64,000 nt of DNA from CAYJIX01 sp964370375 (GCA_964370375.1 CAYJIX010000007.1:1-64000); one strand, 5' to 3'; shown: positions 25,762-34,848, counted from the first letter of the stretch. A program made the numbers and translations. The notes: generated by a model from the sequence alone, not told the origin.

Positions 25762-27051
25762 CTAGCCATTGAGCATCACGCCAATAACCGTGTTGTCAAC
25801 ACCTTGCATGCCCTGAGTGCTGATAAGGCCCACGTTTTGGATAGTGGTCTCAGGGGTTACTCCTACAATGCCTTGACCGTGAGTAATGAACACGTTTTCT
25901 TTGGCCAAAAGAGCGCACAAAGTTGCCTCTCCAGCAGCAGTAGACAGCTTAAAAGCACAGCCACCTTTAGCTCCATCGCACAACATGCCTGCAAGGGTGC
26001 CGCTCATTGAGTTGATGGTGCCTGCAATCTGTTCATCGTTACAGCCAAGAAGCCAAGCCACAGATACCGCGGCCCCAATGCCTGCAGCAATGGCACAGCC
26101 ACAGACAGGAGAAAGGGGGCCTGAAAATTCTTTAATGGCTATGGTCACAAGGTGGCTAAGGGCTAAAGCTCGGATTAGCTTTTCTTCGTCTAGGCCCAAC
26201 TCGCGGCAGACCACATATGGAGGCAAAATAGCGGTGATGCCATGATTGCCGCTGCCGGCACTGGACATGACGGGAAGCTTTAGCCCTGCCATGCGGGCGT
26301 CAGCAGCTGCTGCGGCATGCAAACGTACTTTGTTTACTAAGTTGGCTTCAAGCACACCTTTATCGATAAGCGACTGCAAAGCATGTCCGAGCCCAAGCCC
26401 AGGGTGCTGTTCTAGGCCCACCTTTGCCATGCGAAAATTCATGGGTACGCCGGCAATAAGAAAGGCAATGTCTTCTAAAGGAAAAGCTTCAACTTCTTCG
26501 CGAAGCTGCTTAATGCTGATATCTTTTAAAATGGGGTCATGATGAGGGGCGGATGTCTCTGTATCGCTTACCGCTGCAGTGTTTTTGTATACTATTTGAC
26601 CATTTTTTTCGACCAACTCAATATTGGTATGACTATTACGAATTATACATCTACCGATACCTGCACTGCTTTCTACAATGGCTTCAATATAAAATCCGGA
26701 ATCGTTTTCTGTCACGCCTGCTTGAATGAGTATAGTTTTTACCAGATGTTTGGCTTTTTCAACAGCGCTTTCATCAACATTGGCAAAAACTTCAAGGCCT
26801 TTGGATGCATCGCCACAGGCAAGGGCAAGTGCTACAGCAAACGGAATGCCATATTCTGTGGTGCCTGGAATGCCCACTCCGTTAGCGTTTTTATAAATAT
26901 TTCCTGACATGGTCACCTTGGCAGAAATCAAATCCCCCGGTACCTCTTGAAAGGCTCTGGCCACAGCAATGGCAATGGCAGCAGGCTCTGTGCAACCTAA
27001 GGCAGGCTTTGCATTTTGTTTTAACAATGAAATAAAATATTCCTTATGCAT
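25762..27051 (-). CDS. L-cysteine desulfidase / UPF0597 (CyuA-like) protein
   Basis: 429 aa. It belongs to the family of YhaM/CyuA and archaeal L-cysteine desulfidase, relatives of iron-sulfur L-serine dehydratase. These split cysteine into sulfide, ammonia and pyruvate. Cysteines that can hold a [4Fe-4S] cluster are visible in LGCTEPAAIAIA, PVCGCAIAAGIGAA and LCDGAKGGCAFKLS. Other family blocks are MSGNIYKNANGVGIPGT and SSAGSGNHGITAILPP. AAAGGAGATG precedes the ATG. It is a single gene between the rimM terminator and the TPR gene. The substrate could be cysteine or a related amino acid. Confidence 0.85.
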   Translation of the reverse strand: MHKEYFISLLKQNAKPALGCTEPAAIAIAVARAFQEVPGDLISAKVTMSGNIYKNANGVGIPGTTEYGIPFAVALALACGDASKGLEVFANVDESAVEKAKHLVKTILIQAGVTENDSGFYIEAIVESSAGIGRCIIRNSHTNIELVEKNGQIVYKNTAAVSDTETSAPHHDPILKDISIKQLREEVEAFPLEDIAFLIAGVPMNFRMAKVGLEQHPGLGLGHALQSLIDKGVLEANLVNKVRLHAAAAADARMAGLKLPVMSSAGSGNHGITAILPPYVVCRELGLDEEKLIRALALSHLVTIAIKEFSGPLSPVCGCAIAAGIGAAVSVAWLLGCNDEQIAGTINSMSGTLAGMLCDGAKGGCAFKLSTAAGEATLCALLAKENVFITHGQGIVGVTPETTIQNVGLISTQGMQGVDNTVIGVMLNG

Positions 27052-27108
27052 ACTGCATCTCCTTTAGAAAATTTTGCCTATTTTCTAAACCATTTTTTAC
27101 ATAAGTGG

Positions 27109-30100
27109 TTATTCTTGAGGCGGTGTGTCCGGAACAAATCGAGTCAGATCGCGAGCCACGTCTTGCGTGCGCAATTCTGAAGCTGCCATGCGTCCAAATA
27201 CTGAATCAGGTTCACGTTGGATAATGGTATCAAGCAAAAGACGCCAGCGTGACATGTCCCCCATTTTCCTATGCAAACGCGCTTCACGGAACAAAAGGCC
27301 GGCATAATCCGGTGATTCCTCTGTCACAAAGCGTTTGTATTGAGAAGCCCAGTCCAACGATTCGGCAAAGCGGTTGGCTACTTCTGTAACGTCCATCAGT
27401 GCGGCCAAGGATTCGCGAATACGCTCAGGGTCAGCCTTATCAGATCGCTCACTTTCCAGTTCGGTAAACAGCTGAAGCGCTTCAAGGTTATAGTCATAGG
27501 CTGCGTTCAAATCTTTACGCCGTTCTGCGTCGCGTGCCATAAAATACGTAGCATAGGCCTTTTGGTACAGAGGGATATCGTTACGAGGTTGAAGGCTTTC
27601 CCAAATTGTAAGGGCGCGTTCAGGCAATCCAAGATTTTCTGCTGAAATCGCCATGGAATAATCCAGTTGGCTACGGGTTTCTTTTGGAAGGTCCCAAGAT
27701 GCCACCTGCTCGCCAAGGGCAAGGATTCCATCCCAATTTGCAGTACGAAGTAGCTGAGCTAATTTAATGTTGTAGGCGTATTCGCTGTATTTTGGATCCT
27801 GAGGACGAGAGAAAAACGGCTCCAAAAGGGCCATGCCTGCGGCCTCTTCACCACGGTTAAGGTGAGCCCTAGCAAGTCCAACGCGTAGGTCATCGTCTAG
27901 CTTGTCCTCCGAAACTTGAACCTGTGGGTACCTTTCCCAAAGCTGTAAAAGGCGTTCGTAATTTTCTTCACTTAAAGCGAGGGCACGTTCTTTTTCAAAA
28001 CCCCTGCGGATAAGTTCTTCTGCTTGTAAAGAAAGAGGTGAGCTTGGATTGTCTTCAATAAAGTCAGCAGCCCTTTGCATGGCGTCGGCAATTTCTGCGT
28101 TCCTAAACTGCCATGCGGCAAGGCGAAAGGCGGCTGTGACGGCTTCTGGGCTGTCTGGATATTCGGAAAGGACGCGCCGATAGGCTGCTTCGGGCAAGCT
28201 GTTGCTGGGTTTTTCAAAAAAAGCTAATAATTCTTGCAACGTGGGGATTGTTGGCAAGATTTCCATTTCTCCCAAACGTAAAATGGCTTTAGGTGCAGAT
28301 TCTGATTTTGGAAAGCTTTGCAGAATTTCGTTATAGACTCCGCGCGCGCCTTTGTCGTGGTTATCTAGCAGATATATATCACCTATATTAAATAAAATAC
28401 GATGGTTTTCCGGATCTTCTGGTAGCAAGTTGTAATGTGTCCAAAAAATTTGTAACGCTTCGTTATAGCGTTGCAATTTCATATATAAATCGCCGGACAT
28501 ACCTAAATACATAGGATCGTCAAGATATAGGCGCGGCCAACGGCGGTCCACAAAGTCTACTAATACAGCAGCGCGGTCATAATGCCCCTGTTTATATAAC
28601 GCCTCAGCCATATATCGAGAAGCATCGCGCACATCAGGGCTTTCGGGGTATTGATCCAATATGGCCTGGAATTGTTGTGTAGCTTCGGCGTATTGCTGTT
28701 TGTTCAATTGATCTTTGCCAAGCAGATACAGCCCGTGTGAGACAGAAGGGTCTTGAGGATATTTTGCTTTAAGGGCTTCAAAATAGCCGGCTGCATCTTG
28801 CTGATTTCCCACGTTGAGATTGAGCTGCCCCAAACGGAACAGCGCGTCAGGCACCTTGGGAGATCTAAGGTTAAAGTTCATGGCTTCATTGGTGCTGATG
28901 GCTATGGGTTCATAACCTTCAACCCAGCGGTTGGTATAGAGGCCAAAAAGGGCGTCGCTCAACATATAGAGGACTCGTTCGCGTTGTTCCGGCGAAAGCG
29001 TATGGTTTTTTACCTCATCCAATATGTTTTTGGCTTCTTGAAATTGATAGGTGTTAAGGTTGGTTTGGGCATCCTCAATCATGGCAGCAGAGTCCGGCGG
29101 TTTGGGGACTTCTTGTCCTTCTTCGTTGACATATACCACACGTGGAGGTGTGTCCGGTGATGGTTCTTCTTGCGCAATATCTTCCGGTGTTTCGGTTTCT
29201 TCAGGCAGTGGCTCAAGGGCTGAAGCTGCAGGAGAAGCAAGTCCAAATTCGCTGGGCCACGCTTCAGGGCCTTCTGGGTTGATACGTCCGCGTAGCTGTA
29301 CCGAAGGTCCGGAGATGATGGTTCGCCCTTGAGGAATTGTCTGGACAGAGGATTGTTCAGGCTGTTCAGAAGAAACGCTTGGTTGCGTAAGGATATCCGG
29401 TGTATCTGCGGTAGCTTGGGTGCTTTGAGGCTCCTGGCTAGGGGGATTTTGTTGTGTAAGGTCTGGCGTAGCCACTGCGCCGGAAAGCCCCTGAATGGGG
29501 ATTCTTCCTGTAACAGAGGTTCCGGTTGTGCTCCCGTCAGCAGCTAGCGGTGCTTGGCTTGCTTGGGGAGGGAGCGTTGTTTGATTTGGGTTTATAGGCA
29601 TTTTGTCGATACGCTGCGTCATTCGAGTGAGGTCGTCCTTTGTGGGTAAAGGAGGCGGCGGCGCAGTTTCAGGGGGTGAAGAACTCGAAGAGGGCGCGCC
29701 AGCAGGACTTGTAGCCTGAACTGTTGTTGCAGGGGCGGTTTGCCCGGGAACAGGGGTTTGCGTCACAATAAGCCCACGCCCGTCTGAACGCACGTTACTG
29801 CCAAGCGTTCTAGGATCAGTGGTCGCCGGGTTGGGAGCTTCTTGAACATCTTGGCTCTGGGGTGTTGCTTGCGATTCTGTAGTGCGACTTGGTTGTGTTT
29901 GCGCAGCAGTCTGGGGTTGAGCCGATTCGTTTGTTTGTGTCTGGGGTGATGTAGGGGGTGATGTTTGGGGTGACGTTTGGGACGACGTTTGAGGTGGCTC
30001 GCTTGCCGGTGCCTGAGGTGGTGGCGATTGGCGCGTAACCGTTGTCGAAGACGGCGTAGGTGCTGCGCTTACAAGGGAGCCCGAACCCGGCGTAGGCCTC

Positions 30101-30480
30101 CAGCGTGCGCCCACAGGATCCGGGAAAATATCTATTTGTAGGGTTTCGGGGCTTGGCTGGCTCAATACATAGCCAAAGGCTGCATCTCGCAATTGGATTC
30201 GTAATATTTCTCCGTTAGGAATAACGGCTGTAATAAGTGAGCCCACAGGGCCGTCTGTATTTGTGATGGTTTCACCAAGGTTGATGGTGAGTTCATTCTC
30301 TGTTGTTCTGGCAGCTTGTTGTCCGGAAAGAGGTTTTTCAAGGCGTACAACAAGGCGTTCACGCCCGGGCAAGTTTGACACTTGCCATGATGCAGCAAAG
30401 GCGTTTGAAAAGACCCCAAAAAAGCATATGGTAAGGTAGCAAATAAAGGTAGAGTAGCGGAAAGCAATCAATGTGTTCAC
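27109..30480 (-). CDS. Large secreted TPR protein with Pro/Gln/Ser/Thr-rich spacer
   Basis: About 1120 aa. I place the start at the GTG at 30480, which gives a clean signal peptide (TFICYLTICFFGVF then NAFA|AS); a TTG at 30519 would lie inside a palindrome. After the signal comes a beta-rich segment of about 100 residues (RERLVVRLEKPL, QTEN-type and SPETLQIDIFPD) that recalls AMIN-type cell-wall domains. A low-complexity Pro/Gln/Ser/Thr spacer follows to about residue 430. The rest is a long array of TPRs such as LFRLGQLNLNVGNQQDAAGY and YPQDPSVSHGLYLLG. It is probably periplasmic or envelope-bound and may scaffold a complex. The neighbouring sigma-54 activator could control it. No specific family is recognised. 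Confidence 0.75.
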   Translation of the reverse strand: MNTLIAFRYSTFICYLTICFFGVFSNAFAASWQVSNLPGRERLVVRLEKPLSGQQAARTTENELTINLGETITNTDGPVGSLITAVIPNGEILRIQLRDAAFGYVLSQPSPETLQIDIFPDPVGARWRPTPGSGSLVSAAPTPSSTTVTRQSPPPQAPASEPPQTSSQTSPQTSPPTSPQTQTNESAQPQTAAQTQPSRTTESQATPQSQDVQEAPNPATTDPRTLGSNVRSDGRGLIVTQTPVPGQTAPATTVQATSPAGAPSSSSSPPETAPPPPLPTKDDLTRMTQRIDKMPINPNQTTLPPQASQAPLAADGSTTGTSVTGRIPIQGLSGAVATPDLTQQNPPSQEPQSTQATADTPDILTQPSVSSEQPEQSSVQTIPQGRTIISGPSVQLRGRINPEGPEAWPSEFGLASPAASALEPLPEETETPEDIAQEEPSPDTPPRVVYVNEEGQEVPKPPDSAAMIEDAQTNLNTYQFQEAKNILDEVKNHTLSPEQRERVLYMLSDALFGLYTNRWVEGYEPIAISTNEAMNFNLRSPKVPDALFRLGQLNLNVGNQQDAAGYFEALKAKYPQDPSVSHGLYLLGKDQLNKQQYAEATQQFQAILDQYPESPDVRDASRYMAEALYKQGHYDRAAVLVDFVDRRWPRLYLDDPMYLGMSGDLYMKLQRYNEALQIFWTHYNLLPEDPENHRILFNIGDIYLLDNHDKGARGVYNEILQSFPKSESAPKAILRLGEMEILPTIPTLQELLAFFEKPSNSLPEAAYRRVLSEYPDSPEAVTAAFRLAAWQFRNAEIADAMQRAADFIEDNPSSPLSLQAEELIRRGFEKERALALSEENYERLLQLWERYPQVQVSEDKLDDDLRVGLARAHLNRGEEAAGMALLEPFFSRPQDPKYSEYAYNIKLAQLLRTANWDGILALGEQVASWDLPKETRSQLDYSMAISAENLGLPERALTIWESLQPRNDIPLYQKAYATYFMARDAERRKDLNAAYDYNLEALQLFTELESERSDKADPERIRESLAALMDVTEVANRFAESLDWASQYKRFVTEESPDYAGLLFREARLHRKMGDMSRWRLLLDTIIQREPDSVFGRMAASELRTQDVARDLTRFVPDTPPQE

Positions 30481-30499
30481 TGTACCTAGAGCGTGTTGT

Positions 30500-30521
30500 C
30501 TTTGAAAACGCGTTTTCAAAG
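30500..30521. promoter_or_regulatory. Perfect 22-bp palindrome upstream of the TPR gene
   Basis: CTTTGAAAACG (30500-30510) is followed directly by its reverse complement CGTTTTCAAAG (30511-30521). It lies 20 bp before the GTG chosen as start. The position and symmetry suggest an operator for a dimeric regulator. The protein that binds it is unknown. Confidence 0.45.
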
Positions 30522-30821
30522 TTGTTGGAAGCTATTGCTTCGATATTTGGCAGCGTTTTACGCTGATAGCCTAAAGCAGTTTTTTTGTTAAAAAGGATTC
30601 GTTTGTTATAGTTGTATAAAAATGCGTTGTTGTCGTAAAGGCCTTAGCCATGTGTGAAGTATGGTAGCTTGTTTTTTTGAACCCATGGGTTACAGGAGTA
30701 TGAAAACTTTTTTTAGAATAGTTAAGGTTTGTGACAATGGGCATCTTTGATAAAAATATGCAAACTTTATTCCAGAAAATCGATGCACTGTGACGGATGC
30801 TTTGGGAAGGCACATATGTCC
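30522..30821. other. Intergenic region between TPR gene and sigma-54 activator
   Basis: 300 bp, AT-rich. A short stem CAGCG/CGCTG lies at 30552-30566. A TTTGGCAG at 30545-30552 on the plus strand resembles a -24 element but the -12 GC is out of place. An open frame at 30571-30813 (-) has no ribosome-binding site or composition of a gene. Nothing else is recognised. Confidence 0.35.
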
Positions 30822-31883
30822 TTATTCTTCGCGTCGTTTTTTTAGTTTTTCTATGAGAGTTGTGCGTTTTATGCCTAAAAGTTCGGCTGCTTGATTTTTG
30901 ACGCCATCAGATTGGGAAAGGGCCTGATCTAACAGCCGATCTTCAATGGTTTCTAAAAATTCTTTCAGCCCCATATTGTAATGTTGCATGTCGTTAAGGT
31001 TGGGCCACATGAAGCGCCCCTCAGAGCTTGATGCCGAAGTTGCAGGGGGTGCGTCTTGGCTTTGTCCGTCCATGGCCATGGGAGCCGCTTCGGCAAGGTC
31101 TTTCAATGGGCCTACAGAGTCAATAACTTTACGCGGAAGATCATGTACTTCAATGGAGGGGCCATCCACTAGAATACTAAGACGTTCCATAAAGTTTTCA
31201 AGCTCGCGCACATTGCCGGGCCAAGAATAAGCCATCAAAACTTTGCATGTTGCCGAGGTCATATCAAGTATTGGTTGTTCTCTGCGCTTGCAAAACCGCT
31301 CAAGAAAGCGCCTTGCTAAAAGTAAAATATCCCCTTCCCGTTCGCGCAGCGGCGGAAGGTGTAAAGGAATCACATTCAGGCGGTAAAACAAATCTTCACG
31401 AAAGCGTCCGGCTTGTACCTCTTCTTCAAGGTCACGGTTAGTGGCAGCAACAATCCGAACATTGACCTTGCGTGGGCCTGTGCCGCCAACGCGCTCTATT
31501 TCTTTTTCTTGAAGGACTCGTAAAATTTTGACTTGAAGAGACAGGGGCATTTCTCCGATTTCATCCAGAAAAATGGTGCCCCCTTCGGCCATTTCAAATC
31601 GGCCTGCCCGGGAGCGAATGGCATGGGTAAAGGCACCTTTTTCGTGCCCAAACAATTCGGATTCTAAAAGGTCTTTTGGAATGGCGCCACAATTGATAGG
31701 CACAAAAGGCTGTGCAGATCTGGTGCTGTGTGCATGAAGCGCTTTTACTAAAAGTTCTTTGCCTGTGCCGGATTCCCCCGTAACCAAAACTGTGCTGTCT
31801 GTTGGGGCCACCTTTGTGAGCACGTTAAAAACCTTGCGCAAAGTTGTGCTTTCGCCAATAATTTCCCCATTTAACACATTCAT
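30822..31883 (-). CDS. Sigma-54-dependent transcriptional activator without receiver domain
   Basis: 353 aa. The AAA+ domain starts almost at the N-terminus: Walker A GESGTGKELLVKALH (about residue 37), the sigma-54 loop as GAFTHA (residues about 83-88, normally GAFTGA), Walker B GTIFLDEIGEM, and the sensor regions RIVAATNRDLEEEV and YSWPGNVRELENFM. A C-terminal Fis-type helix-turn-helix follows (NQAAELLGIKRTTLIEKLKK). No receiver, GAF or PAS domain precedes the AAA+ part, so activity may be controlled by another protein or be constitutive, as in PspF-type activators. Flagellar regulators of the FlbD/FlgR kind can look like this, and an orphan rod gene lies upstream, but no target is proven. 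Confidence 0.88.
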   Translation of the reverse strand: MNVLNGEIIGESTTLRKVFNVLTKVAPTDSTVLVTGESGTGKELLVKALHAHSTRSAQPFVPINCGAIPKDLLESELFGHEKGAFTHAIRSRAGRFEMAEGGTIFLDEIGEMPLSLQVKILRVLQEKEIERVGGTGPRKVNVRIVAATNRDLEEEVQAGRFREDLFYRLNVIPLHLPPLREREGDILLLARRFLERFCKRREQPILDMTSATCKVLMAYSWPGNVRELENFMERLSILVDGPSIEVHDLPRKVIDSVGPLKDLAEAAPMAMDGQSQDAPPATSASSSEGRFMWPNLNDMQHYNMGLKEFLETIEDRLLDQALSQSDGVKNQAAELLGIKRTTLIEKLKKRREE

Positions 31884-32260
31884 AATATAAACTCCTGCTG
31901 CAAAAGCCGTGTCCTCTAAAAAAATATTGACACGATTTTGGAGCTATCTACACGAGGTTCCATGCTCCATTGGCCCAAGATCATTACAAGAAAAAAAGCA
32001 TGCAAGGTTGTTGTGAGGCCTTGAAGATAGCTTTGTTGCCAAAATCTAGGCAGCTCCATTCAGGCAGTAACGTTTTTGATTTTTTGTAGACTGCGTGTAG
32101 TCCTTATGACAGCGTTTTTGCTGTCTTAACCCCACGCAGTGGTTTTCTTGTTGTGGTATATAATCATGGTTGTGTCAATAGACTGACACAAAAAAACAAA
32201 AATCAACGAACAGCTTCATACTTGTGCGTATATCCCCTTGGTATACGCAACGTGTGCGCA
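31884..32260. other. Intergenic region with nested stem-loops
   Basis: 377 bp between the activator gene and the rod-protein gene. It holds a nested stem-loop at 32090-32140 (ACTGCGTG with CACGCAGT, enclosing GACAGC with GCTGTC) and the palindrome TGTGTCA-ATAGAC-TGACACA at 32171-32190. The T-run after the nested stem is on the plus strand (GGTTTTC), where no gene ends. No coding sequence is seen. Confidence 0.4.
32171..32190. promoter_or_regulatory. Palindrome TGTGTCA-N6-TGACACA
   Basis: Two perfect 7-bp half-sites lie between the rod gene and the sigma-54 activator. It may be an operator or a small hairpin; the factor is unknown. Confidence 0.3.
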
Positions 32261-32644
32261 TTAAATGCGTCTATCCACCACAAGGCCAAGGGCAGCATCG
32301 TTCAATTCTGAGCGTCCGCGAATTGCTTGCACGTTGGCTTCAAAACCTCGTTGCGCTTCAATCATGGCAACTGTGTCTCGCGCAACATCTACTGTGTTGT
32401 TCACAGCATAGCCTTCTAAAGGGTTCCATACAGAACCTTCAAACAGGGTTACTCTGTCTTGCCCATATCCAGCAGGCAAGCCTGCATCGGGCTGAGTTAC
32501 ATGTGCACGTACAGAGTCTGCAGGGCCGTTTATATAGGCAATGTCCAACGCTTGGAAGTTTTGGGTGTTTATGTTGGCAATGTTATACGCTGTAGCGTGC
32601 ATGCCTATTCCATAGGCTTCTAATGCGCTTACGTTATCATACAT
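32261..32644 (-). CDS. Flagellar basal-body rod-like protein (short)
   Basis: 127 aa. The N-terminus has the rod/hook pattern ALEAYGIGMHATAYNIANIN followed by TQNFQA, close to the NIANxNTxGF motif. The C-terminus VDVARDTVAMIEAQRGFEAN plus VQAI fits the flagellar rod C-terminal motif. FlgC is near this size (about 140 aa), so a FlgC-like distal or proximal rod protein is possible. Export does not use a cleaved signal peptide. It stands 36 bp after folE2 on the same strand, away from any other rod gene. AGAGGC precedes the ATG. Confidence 0.75.
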   Translation of the reverse strand: MYDNVSALEAYGIGMHATAYNIANINTQNFQALDIAYINGPADSVRAHVTQPDAGLPAGYGQDRVTLFEGSVWNPLEGYAVNNTVDVARDTVAMIEAQRGFEANVQAIRGRSELNDAALGLVVDRRI

Positions 32645-32680
32645 AGTTGCCTCTTTTTGTTTAAAAGAGTGGAGATTGAA

Positions 32681-33454
32681 TTAGATTTTATTGTGCTCGA
32701 TACAGGCAAAGGCGTTGTGCGCATGGATAGATTCAAAGCTTTCAACTTCAGCTCTAAACCAGTTCACCTGCGAGTGCGACAACAATGCTGTTGCCACATT
32801 GCGTACCACATCCTCCACAAAGGTTGGCCGTGCAAAAGCTGCTTCGGTTACAAATTTTTCATCTTCACGTTTTAAAAGACTGTATACAGGCGAAGAGGCG
32901 GCACTCTCTGCAATTTCTACGAAATCTTCAATCCAACAAAACTTTGTGGTTTGTACGGCAATTCGAACTACGGCGCGTTGGCTGTGAGCCCCTTCACGGC
33001 TGATGGCTTTTGAGCAAGGGCACACTGTCATTACAGGCACACACACTTCAAGTTCAAAAATGGGTTTGTCGTCTGTAAGTTCGCCTGTGAGCTTGCAGTC
33101 GTAATGCAGGCGGCTGACAATGCCCGTGGCAGGCGCAGGCTTGCGCACAAAATACGGAAAAGCAATGACCATATGTGCACGTTTAGCCTGAAGTCGTTTG
33201 CGAATTTCTTCCAATAGGCTTTTCATGGACGCATAGGTAAGGTCATCAGACCAACTTTCAAGGGCAGCCACAAAACGACTCATATGAGTGCCTTTAAATT
33301 CAGCCGGTAAATCAACCCCTACGTCTACACTGGCCACAGTCGATTGGCGTCCGTCCGTGCGATCAAGCACGGTAAGAGGGATCCTGAGCCCTTTAACGCC
33401 CACCTTGTCAATGGACAATGGCACTTCTGCGGCGCTGCTTTGAATATCTTTCAT
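32681..33454 (-). CDS. folE2: GTP cyclohydrolase FolE2 (type IB)
   Basis: 257 aa, normal. It opens GTP to 7,8-dihydroneopterin triphosphate, the first step of folate and queuosine precursor synthesis, and uses metals other than zinc when zinc is scarce. The catalytic cysteine lies in VMTVCPCSKAISREGAHSQR. Other family parts are DLPAEFKGTHMSRFVAALE and AFARPTFVEDVVRNVA. AAGGAAG precedes the ATG. It lies 15 bp after nikR and is probably cotranscribed with it. FolE2 is often under zinc control; here its partner is the nickel repressor. Confidence 0.93.
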   Translation of the reverse strand: MKDIQSSAAEVPLSIDKVGVKGLRIPLTVLDRTDGRQSTVASVDVGVDLPAEFKGTHMSRFVAALESWSDDLTYASMKSLLEEIRKRLQAKRAHMVIAFPYFVRKPAPATGIVSRLHYDCKLTGELTDDKPIFELEVCVPVMTVCPCSKAISREGAHSQRAVVRIAVQTTKFCWIEDFVEIAESAASSPVYSLLKREDEKFVTEAAFARPTFVEDVVRNVATALLSHSQVNWFRAEVESFESIHAHNAFACIEHNKI

Positions 33455-33469
33455 GGTCTTCCTTTTAGC

Positions 33470-33889
33470 TCAACAGGGGATGCTTTCAACAGGCAATAAC
33501 GTAAAGGTGCCGTGCTTGACGCCTTTAATAGCCCGTAAGGCATCGGCCATACGTGTAATATGTTCTGCTTCACCTTTTAGCATCAAAACCTCAAGGCATG
33601 TATGCTGGCTAAGATGAATATGTAATGTCGCCACAACGCAGTCATGATCTTCATGCTGTTTTTTTGTAAGTTTTTTTGCCAATTCGCGGCTGTGATGATC
33701 ATACACTAAGGTCAGGACACCTGCTGTCTCATGCCCTGCAATGGCCTTGGCATCGTCCATCAAGGCTTGTCGGATCATATTGCGCAACGCTTTAGAGCGA
33801 CTAGTATAGCCTTTGTGTGCACAGAAATCATCAAATGCTTCCAGCAAATCTTCGTCCAGCGATACTCCAAAACGAGCGGTTGCTCCCAT
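33470..33889 (-). CDS. nikR: Nickel-responsive regulator NikR
   Basis: 139 aa, normal. NikR represses nickel uptake genes when nickel is bound. The N-terminal ribbon-helix-helix is ARFGVSLDEDLLEAFDDF with KGYTSRSKALRNMIRQAL. The C-terminal ACT-like domain carries the nickel ligands: H in VYDHHSREL, H-x-H in ATLHIHLSQHTC and the cysteine in that segment. GAGGAGG precedes the ATG. folE2 follows 15 bp later. AATACGATGTACGATCGTTTAA-like half-symmetry just upstream (about 33930-33950) could be an operator, but it does not match the E. coli site. Confidence 0.93.
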   Translation of the reverse strand: MGATARFGVSLDEDLLEAFDDFCAHKGYTSRSKALRNMIRQALMDDAKAIAGHETAGVLTLVYDHHSRELAKKLTKKQHEDHDCVVATLHIHLSQHTCLEVLMLKGEAEHITRMADALRAIKGVKHGTFTLLPVESIPC

Positions 33890-34078
33890 TGTAGCCTCCT
33901 CAGGGCGGCTTTACTTTTATAAATGCTTTAATACGATGTACGATCGTTTAAAATGTAGTAAAACGTTATGGCAAACAGATTATATTCATAATGATGTTGC
34001 GTTGCAATGGCTATGATGAGAATATAATATATGCATACGCAGATATCCATATATCTTTAAAAATTTTAAGAGGATATG

Positions 34079-34720
34079 CTATCGCTCAATTTCCCAAATT
34101 CGGATGGGTACTGGCTTTTCTTGGGCATAAAGGGCTTGTGTTTCTGCCTCAAACACACAGCGTCCTGTCCAACGGCGGCTTCGCAATGCATGCCTGAACG
34201 TATCATAAATCGTTCTGCTAGGTTCTGCAATCCATGCAACGCCCCCCAAAGCCAGCACATGATCAAAAAAATTCAATATGGGAACGGCAAAACGTTGTTC
34301 ATACATAATGTCTCCACCCCATACAAAGGCTGCCCCGTGGCGCATAAAAGCCGGTCTTCGCCAGTCCATAGCTGCCCAGCGTGGACTTGGGACGTTGTTA
34401 TGCACTGCGTTTTGTTTGCCATATTTAAGGGCTTCGGGTTCATAATCCATGGCAACAACGTTTGCGCCAAGCCATTGCCCTACAAGGGCAGTTAAGCCTA
34501 TGCCACATCCCACATCCATGCAGACGTTGTTTTGGATTTTTGAGCGGTTTTGCTCCAGCCACTTGCACAGTACAATGCTTGCAGGCCAAACCTCTGTCCA
34601 ATACGGCAAGCGCTCGTCATCGTTGAAGTCTGTCATGCTTTCCCACATGCTTTCTAAATCGCTAGGACGTTCAAGAATCCAAGAACGCCCGCAAACCTTT
34701 ATGTTGAAATGAGCTGTCAT
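34079..34720 (-). CDS. SAM-dependent methyltransferase, METTL/NNMT-like
   Basis: 213 aa from the ATG at 34720 (MTAHFNIKV), which follows AAGGAAG; the open frame extends to 34762 without a ribosome-binding site. The class I SAM-binding motif is MDVGCGIGLTALVGQWLGA, followed by the acidic VVAMDYEPEAL. Before it, LPYWTEVWPASIVLCKWL is typical of the lysine-methyltransferase-like (METTL21/ETFB-KMT) group, which methylate protein lysines. GGDIMYEQR corresponds to their D-x-x-Y motif. It is a single gene between the peptide cluster and nikR. The substrate is not known. Confidence 0.75.
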   Translation of the reverse strand: MTAHFNIKVCGRSWILERPSDLESMWESMTDFNDDERLPYWTEVWPASIVLCKWLEQNRSKIQNNVCMDVGCGIGLTALVGQWLGANVVAMDYEPEALKYGKQNAVHNNVPSPRWAAMDWRRPAFMRHGAAFVWGGDIMYEQRFAVPILNFFDHVLALGGVAWIAEPSRTIYDTFRHALRSRRWTGRCVFEAETQALYAQEKPVPIRIWEIER

Positions 34721-34801
34721 CTGGGGTTTTTCTTCCTTAGTCGTTGCTGAAAAACATGGCAACCATTTAAAACAACATCTTTTATAGCTAAGGTTGCGTA
34801 A

Positions 34802-34848
34802 ACAAAATTGCCAGAAGAACGTATATTATGTTCTTGAATCTGGCAATT
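34802..34848. terminator. Terminator of the peptide-uptake cluster
   Basis: AAAATTGCCAGA (34802-34813) pairs with TCTGGCAATTTT (34837-34848). The stem continues as AAGAAC with GTTCTT after a 3-nt bulge. It lies 46 bp after the deacetylase stop and has T-runs on both strands. Confidence 0.75.

Noticed and set aside
30545..30566. Sigma-54 promoter
   Set aside because: A -24-like TTGGCAG exists but the -12 GC is misplaced and it points away from both genes.
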